A program made the position numbers and the translations under genes. Positions 59,702 to 64,000 of a stretch of 64,000 bases of DNA are shown here, in pieces (position 1 is the stretch's first letter; each line of letters opens with the position of its first letter). Below the pieces are notes generated by a model. It made no database searches, had not been told where the DNA came from, and was given only the letters and a program-made list of their open reading frames with translations. The stretch comes from Archegozetes longisetosus (lineage: Eukaryota > Arthropoda > Arachnida > Sarcoptiformes > Trhypochthoniidae), in assembly GCA_018873245.2 (NCBI GenBank), contig JAEMBT020000002.1, positions 5,472,001 through 5,536,000 of the forward strand, written 5' to 3'.

Positions 59702-60163
59702 ATGGCCAACATTTCTGAAATAAATTTTGTGGAAATAAAATTTGACATTTTTTATTATGTCATAAAATATTTGTTACTAATTGTAAACATTGGTCTTATA
59801 ATAACAGTTATCGGAATAATAATAATTGACTCCGAGAAAATAGATGTTGATTATTACCCGATGTTCTTATTTGAGTCAATACTTATCATAACATTTTGTT
59901 TGATGGGATTAATAAGTGTTTCAAAAGAACATTTTGGACTCGTTGTTATGTATATTATGTTCATATCGCTGGTATTAATCGCAGCACTCGTTGAATTTGA
60001 TTCACACGATTCCGTTGCTTATTGTTTAATCTCGGTTACTATTACTTTGGCTTTAGTTTATTTATGGTTATTAAAGAAGAAAAAAGTATTAGATTCAGCA
60101 AGGAATATGTTTGCGCACAGACATCAACTCAATGATTGTGAAGAAAATGATGAACAATTATAA
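59702..60163 (+). CDS. Four-helix membrane protein, unidentified
   Basis: An uninterrupted 153-residue frame with four hydrophobic segments (about residues 19-42, 52-73, 79-98, 104-125), a short amino-terminal part and a charged cytoplasmic-type tail (RNMFAHRHQLNDCEENDEQL). It resembles the size and layout of small tetraspan proteins (MARVEL/tetraspanin-like topology), but the large cysteine-containing loop of tetraspanins is missing. I do not recognise the family. A broken paralogue lies at 46270-46560, which supports this as the surviving gene of a duplicated pair. ATG context and the conserved upstream 300 bp support the start. Confidence 0.65.
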   Translation: MANISEINFVEIKFDIFYYVIKYLLLIVNIGLIITVIGIIIIDSEKIDVDYYPMFLFESILIITFCLMGLISVSKEHFGLVVMYIMFISLVLIAALVEFDSHDSVAYCLISVTITLALVYLWLLKKKKVLDSARNMFAHRHQLNDCEENDEQL

Positions 60164-60467
60164 GTGTTTGATAAATACACAGATTATAGTATTAATTTAG
60201 TAAAAATTTGGTCTAAGTATTGCTTTTATGATGAAAAGAGATGTCTCTAATAAAATAATACTTTTTGGGGATAAACTATTCAGTATTTTATTATATTAAA
60301 CTTACAAACAACCTACACGAGTGATTTTCAAACTTTTTCGTGTAGCCACTCATTAGGCCATAAATGGTGGTTGAAAGCCACTGATCTACTAGTATATTTT
60401 TGTATAAAATATTCTTGATATTTTCCTATTACATAATTATCAAAGTTTTAGAAATAATAATTCCAGG

Positions 60468-61853
60468 TTAAAGGGTCAGCCACTCTTTAGGATTGTTGAT
60501 CATTATATCGTTGATATCTTGCTCAGTATATCCTCTCATTTTCATTTTCGGCAGTACATTCAATAGTATATGAGAATATCCATGTCCTCCATATTTCATC
60601 TAAAAAATTATCAATCAGTTAAATCCGTTAGAGAATAATAATTATTATGATTACAAGTCTATGTTTAGTGTGGATATCATGAGAAATTGTAATCTTTTTT
60701 CCGTATCCTTCATCAATTAGTAACTTTAATTGCCTGATTCTTGTTGCATCGTTAGGCATATCAAAAACATCACTCAATTCATAGTATGAGCATTCATTGC
60801 CAAACAAATCAAATTCACTATAACAGCCTATTTTCGCAAACTCCAGTAATTGTTCGTCATTCAAAGTTCCTTAAAAAGGAGACAAATATAGATTACAGAA
60901 AATGCAAATCAAATCACAAAAATCAATTACTATCTAAATGAGACATAACAGTCTTGTCTGTTTTTCCTCCGGCCTCTTCAAAAATTCTCATTATCTCGAA
61001 AGGCGCCTCTGCATTACGGCCAGGATGTAAAATAACAGGTATTCCCATCTCTTGCTGTACTTGTGCTGATGCTACCAATACTCTCTTCTCGAATGGATCT
61101 ATTGGCCAATTGGATGCTATTTCTCCGACTACTCCACATTTAGCACCGTTCACCCCAACTAAAAGATCATCCTTTATATTGTCATATATTTGTTCAGTTG
61201 TCATCTGAAGAACATCAGCAGTCATGGCTGGAGCAATGTAAAAACCAGCACCAGCGATGATATTGACTCCTGATTCGAGTGATGTTTGTTTGAGTACATC
61301 TAGATTTTTACCGAAAGTGGTCACTTCTACAACAGTGCCTCCATTATTGGCCTTAAAGAACTTCATTTCATCTGTTACTACTGATTGGATGTCACGAAAG
61401 TTTAGATTATCTTCATGTGAATACGGGTGGTATGACGTCCACCAGAGCTGATCATTTGTGACTTTTCCTTTATTCAATTGTTCATATTTTGAGTTTGGTT
61501 TTCTTGGATTGAACGCTTTTGAGGATGATTCGTGATAGAGATGTTCATGACATAGGGTTATACCCAGATCGTTTGGATCGATTGGACCACAAACTATTCA
61601 TTAAAGTATTGCAGTTAAACTGATTTACTGGTGATAAGTTGTTTTTAATTATAAAAAAAATCAAAATATTCAAATTTATTAATTTTGGACTTTGACACTC
61701 ATTATCTGTTTCGAAAATATAGATTTCTAAACAATACCACAAAAAGTATTGTCATGAGTTACAAAAACGTCATATAATAACATGGAATTTGAAGTGATTG
61801 AATTACAGACCTGTTTGCACCTTTCCTTTAGGCAGATCTTTTGCAGCACTCAT
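60468..61853 (-). CDS. Pter: Phosphotriesterase-related protein
   Basis: Exons 61853-61811, 61593-60931, 60869-60655 and 60599-60468 (introns 217, 61 and 55 bp; phases 1, 1, 0) give 350 residues, the normal length of PTER. The metal ligands are in place: H30 and H32 (GITLCHEHL), the bridging Glu in VVGEIASNW (Glu instead of the carboxylated Lys of bacterial phosphotriesterases, as in PTER), His in VILHPGRN, His in MSHLDR and Asp in [10 protein letters not shown]. The end GGHGYSHIL...NPKEWLT is characteristic. It is a TIM-barrel binuclear-metal hydrolase of the amidohydrolase superfamily; in mammals PTER acts on N-acetyltaurine, but the substrate here is unproven. All splice junctions fit. Confidence 0.95.
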
Positions 61854-61859
61854 TTTTTA

Positions 61860-62805
61860 TATATATTAGTTGAATTGATCCAGCTTGTGAAATAATTACA
61901 TTTGAGTTATTCAACAGAACTAAACTGAAGCAAACACTTAAAACAGGCTATCAAGTCAAATTGAATTGATAAGAATATACTATGGGAAAATTACCGATGG
62001 TTAGTTTCCATTACATCTAATATTTGGTAAGTTTTATAAAATCAGTTCATTAATACTTTCTTCCTTGTACAACTTGCACTTTTTATAAATAATAACTGTT
62101 ATCATTAGATTAATGACTTAAATCAAAGTTGATTTTTAGATTTTTTTGTTTAGTATGAGTCTGTAGAGCTTAGCAATAATTTGTTTATTCAGATAAATTG
62201 CTAGGATATTAGATTAAATTGTAAGAGACAGCAAACTTACACTTGTATTTGTTAGCCTTGAGTTGCGACTAAAAACTTGAACTTATTTACGACTTATTCA
62301 TGTACTATTGGTGTCAACATTGAAGCTTTATCATTGAAGAAAAGCAAACTTTTTTAGACATTAGAGTTATTCATTATGAATCTGAAGCAAGTAATCAAAT
62401 ATTGTAAAACAATAAATTGTATTTAAGACATTTTTATTGTTTATTTTAGATATTTTTGTTTCATCCAAAAAGTGTTGTTCTCTAACTGTTATTTTTTATA
62501 TAATTTTGTTGTGCTATAAAGTGCTAATTTACCAACCTTTACTAGTTAGATCATTTTTACTCTCCAGTTTTAAACCGCCCAACAGTTTATTTGTACGTCA
62601 CTTATAATGTATAAAAACTCCATCAGTTTGTGTTTATAAGACAAAATGACTTGTAAACATGATTTATTCCTAGAAACTTGAAATCTAAAAGTTGCAATAA
62701 GTAAGAACTAAGTCCTTCACCAAAAATGAACTTTTGAGACAACAATTGAGCGTTCGATTAATGAGACAATATTTAAACTTAAATAAATAAAATAATGATT
62801 GTTTG
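61860..62805. other. Intergenic DNA between PTER and LRP-like gene D
   Basis: AT-rich, no supported gene. A GTATAAAAACT sequence at about 62609 followed by a short ATG frame (62645) is suggestive of a promoter but leads to no coding sequence. Confidence 0.35.
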
Positions 62806-62811
62806 ATGAAT

Positions 62812-64000
62812 CTAATTGATAGCTGGACTAGACCAGCCAACCTCGTTATGAGCGAATAGTTTGATCCCCGTTAGATCCGATGACGCATAATCCACATCAA
62901 GTTTAACGATATAAATAATGTTTTTGCCATCTCCATTCGTTCGTACTACGAATTTTCACAGTTATATTTAGACAACAAATAATAATTTTTTCGAATAATT
63001 CATAACTTACTGGCATCAAAATTGACAGAATATTCTTTTTGATAATATGTTTTATTGAGTGTTCCTCTATAAACGAGACGGTATTTATCTATGGGTGGTT
63101 CTACTTTTGGATTTTCTATTTCTAGCGTTATGTATGCTTTTGAAACACCAGCTAAAACAAATTCAGAGCAATGTCCATTAAATCCTGTGACTGGCAAATA
63201 TTTGATCACTTACCAAAACTTAAACTATGGCTTAAAATTTTGGGATTTGCTGGCAATTGACGAACGATCACTTTGTAAATAGCTTTTACTGTGTTATCGT
63301 TTGGTGAACTTGATCTACATTTGAAAGTTTTCAATTTTTTCACATAGGGATAGCTAAGTCTCAGTTCAATTGTGTTTCCATTAACTGTTATATTTCTAGC
63401 GATGGGGCTTTTCTTAAATTTTTCTTGAAATAAAAATTAAATAATCTCTCAGTCAACACTTCGATTATTGTTTCGAATTAGCATTCAAATAAAGTTGTCT
63501 TACGAGTCAATTTGACATCATCCTCAGTGAACCAATCCATTTGAATAGTTTGATTAGTGTTTTCATCGGTGATTGCTTGACATTTGAATATATACAAAGG
63601 ATAAGATTTTGAGTAGCTTTCTGTTATCACAACTTCAGTAACTTTTGGGCTACTGGAAGACTCCTCTAAGCTGTTGGACACATTTTTGGAGCTGTTATGC
63701 TTAGAAATAAAGAATAAAATTTTTAAAAATTTATATAAATTGATATACTTTGAGAAACTAATTGCAAACTCACATATTCTAAACATTCATCTTTATTTGC
63801 TTGATTGCTATCAGTATCACAAACACATTTGTATTGATCACTACCAACAGGTATGCATAGGCTTTGACATTGAGCTGAAGCGCATCGATTGTCTGTTTTT
63901 GGTTGACGTGAATAATCCATTATTTGAATGCTTTCAATATTAGGATCGACTCTCAAAACAGTATTAATCTCCCCGTTGGTTCCATACTTATTAGCACTGA
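62812..64000 (-). CDS. LRP-like protein D, carboxy end: propeller + EGF + Ig-like + FN3 (partial)
   Basis: The gene runs off the window end, so the signal peptide and most of the propeller are missing. Exons read 64000-63774 (end of the propeller, then an EGF module, CASAQCQSLCIPV...KCVCD), 63699-63504, 63423-63214, 63151-63011 and 62945-62812, with phases 0, 1, 1, 1. The middle exons form an Ig-like domain (FKCQAI to FKCRSS cysteine pair). The last two form a fibronectin type III domain (PPIDKYRLVYRG, then FAHNEVGWSSPA). The protein stops right after FN3, with no transmembrane helix, so it may be secreted. Genes A, B and C have a stalk and membrane anchor here instead. The 62-bp intron 63213-63152 was chosen over a 23-bp alternative. 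Confidence 0.78.

Noticed and set aside
63152-63213. A 23-nt GT-AG intron (GTAAGT...TTTGCCAG) between the Ig and FN3 parts of gene D that keeps the frame
   Set aside because: A 62-bp intron from the same donor to the TGTTTTAG acceptor also keeps the frame, has the normal size for this genome, and gives a better FN3 domain.

Overview
The window looks like AT-rich nuclear DNA of an arthropod, and I think most likely a mite or other chelicerate. Genes are split by GT-AG introns that are mostly 44-125 bp long. The gene set includes two gustatory-receptor-like proteins, a chitin-binding protein, Nanos, Orai, an SR-protein kinase and a mitochondrial-clan P450 resembling the ecdysteroid enzymes. Much of the intergenic DNA is built from small inverted-repeat transposons. 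No bacterial operon, CRISPR array or plasmid feature is present. The species is inferred and cannot be proven from sequence alone.

Layout. 0-9 kb: a gustatory-receptor-like gene (1962-3364, +), then a stack of transposons: foldback elements, hAT-like MITEs with 8-bp target duplications (one nested in a foldback element), and a GC-rich Merlin-type element with a broken transposase. 9.7-19 kb is gene-dense: a TIL-domain secreted inhibitor (-), Orai (-), a small secreted peptide (+), Nanos (+), an unidentified gene fragment (-) and a three-exon secreted protein (+). 20-25 kb: a deleted mariner element, a small ORF with a decayed second copy, and an SRPK-type kinase (+) with an unusually short spacer. 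25-31 kb shows no gene. 31-34 kb: a three-exon P450 (+) and a membrane-anchored CAP protein (-). 34-37 kb holds only hairpins. 37-38 kb: a CBM14 chitin-binding secreted protein (-).

38.7-64 kb is dominated by a minus-strand family of LDL-receptor-related (YWTD beta-propeller plus EGF) proteins without LDL-A repeats: gene A (38775-about 41972), gene B (42616-44490), gene C (54703-56545) and gene D (62812 to beyond the window end). A, B and C end in a Ser/Thr-rich stalk and one transmembrane helix; D carries an Ig-like and an FN3 domain instead. B and C belong to a segmental duplication that also carried a four-helix membrane gene, dead at 46.3 kb and intact at 59.7 kb. A 5S rRNA gene lies at 40476-40593, probably inside the first intron of gene A. 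Also here are a second gustatory-receptor-like gene (51534-52960, +), a phosphotriesterase-related (PTER) gene (60468-61853, -), a Tigger/pogo remnant and three more MITE or foldback elements.

No functional operon-like cooperation is implied. The parts that belong together are the local LRP-like family and its duplicated neighbour, and the two chemoreceptor-like genes. All exon structures were worked out by hand from reading frames and splice-site fit; no database search or transcript evidence was available.
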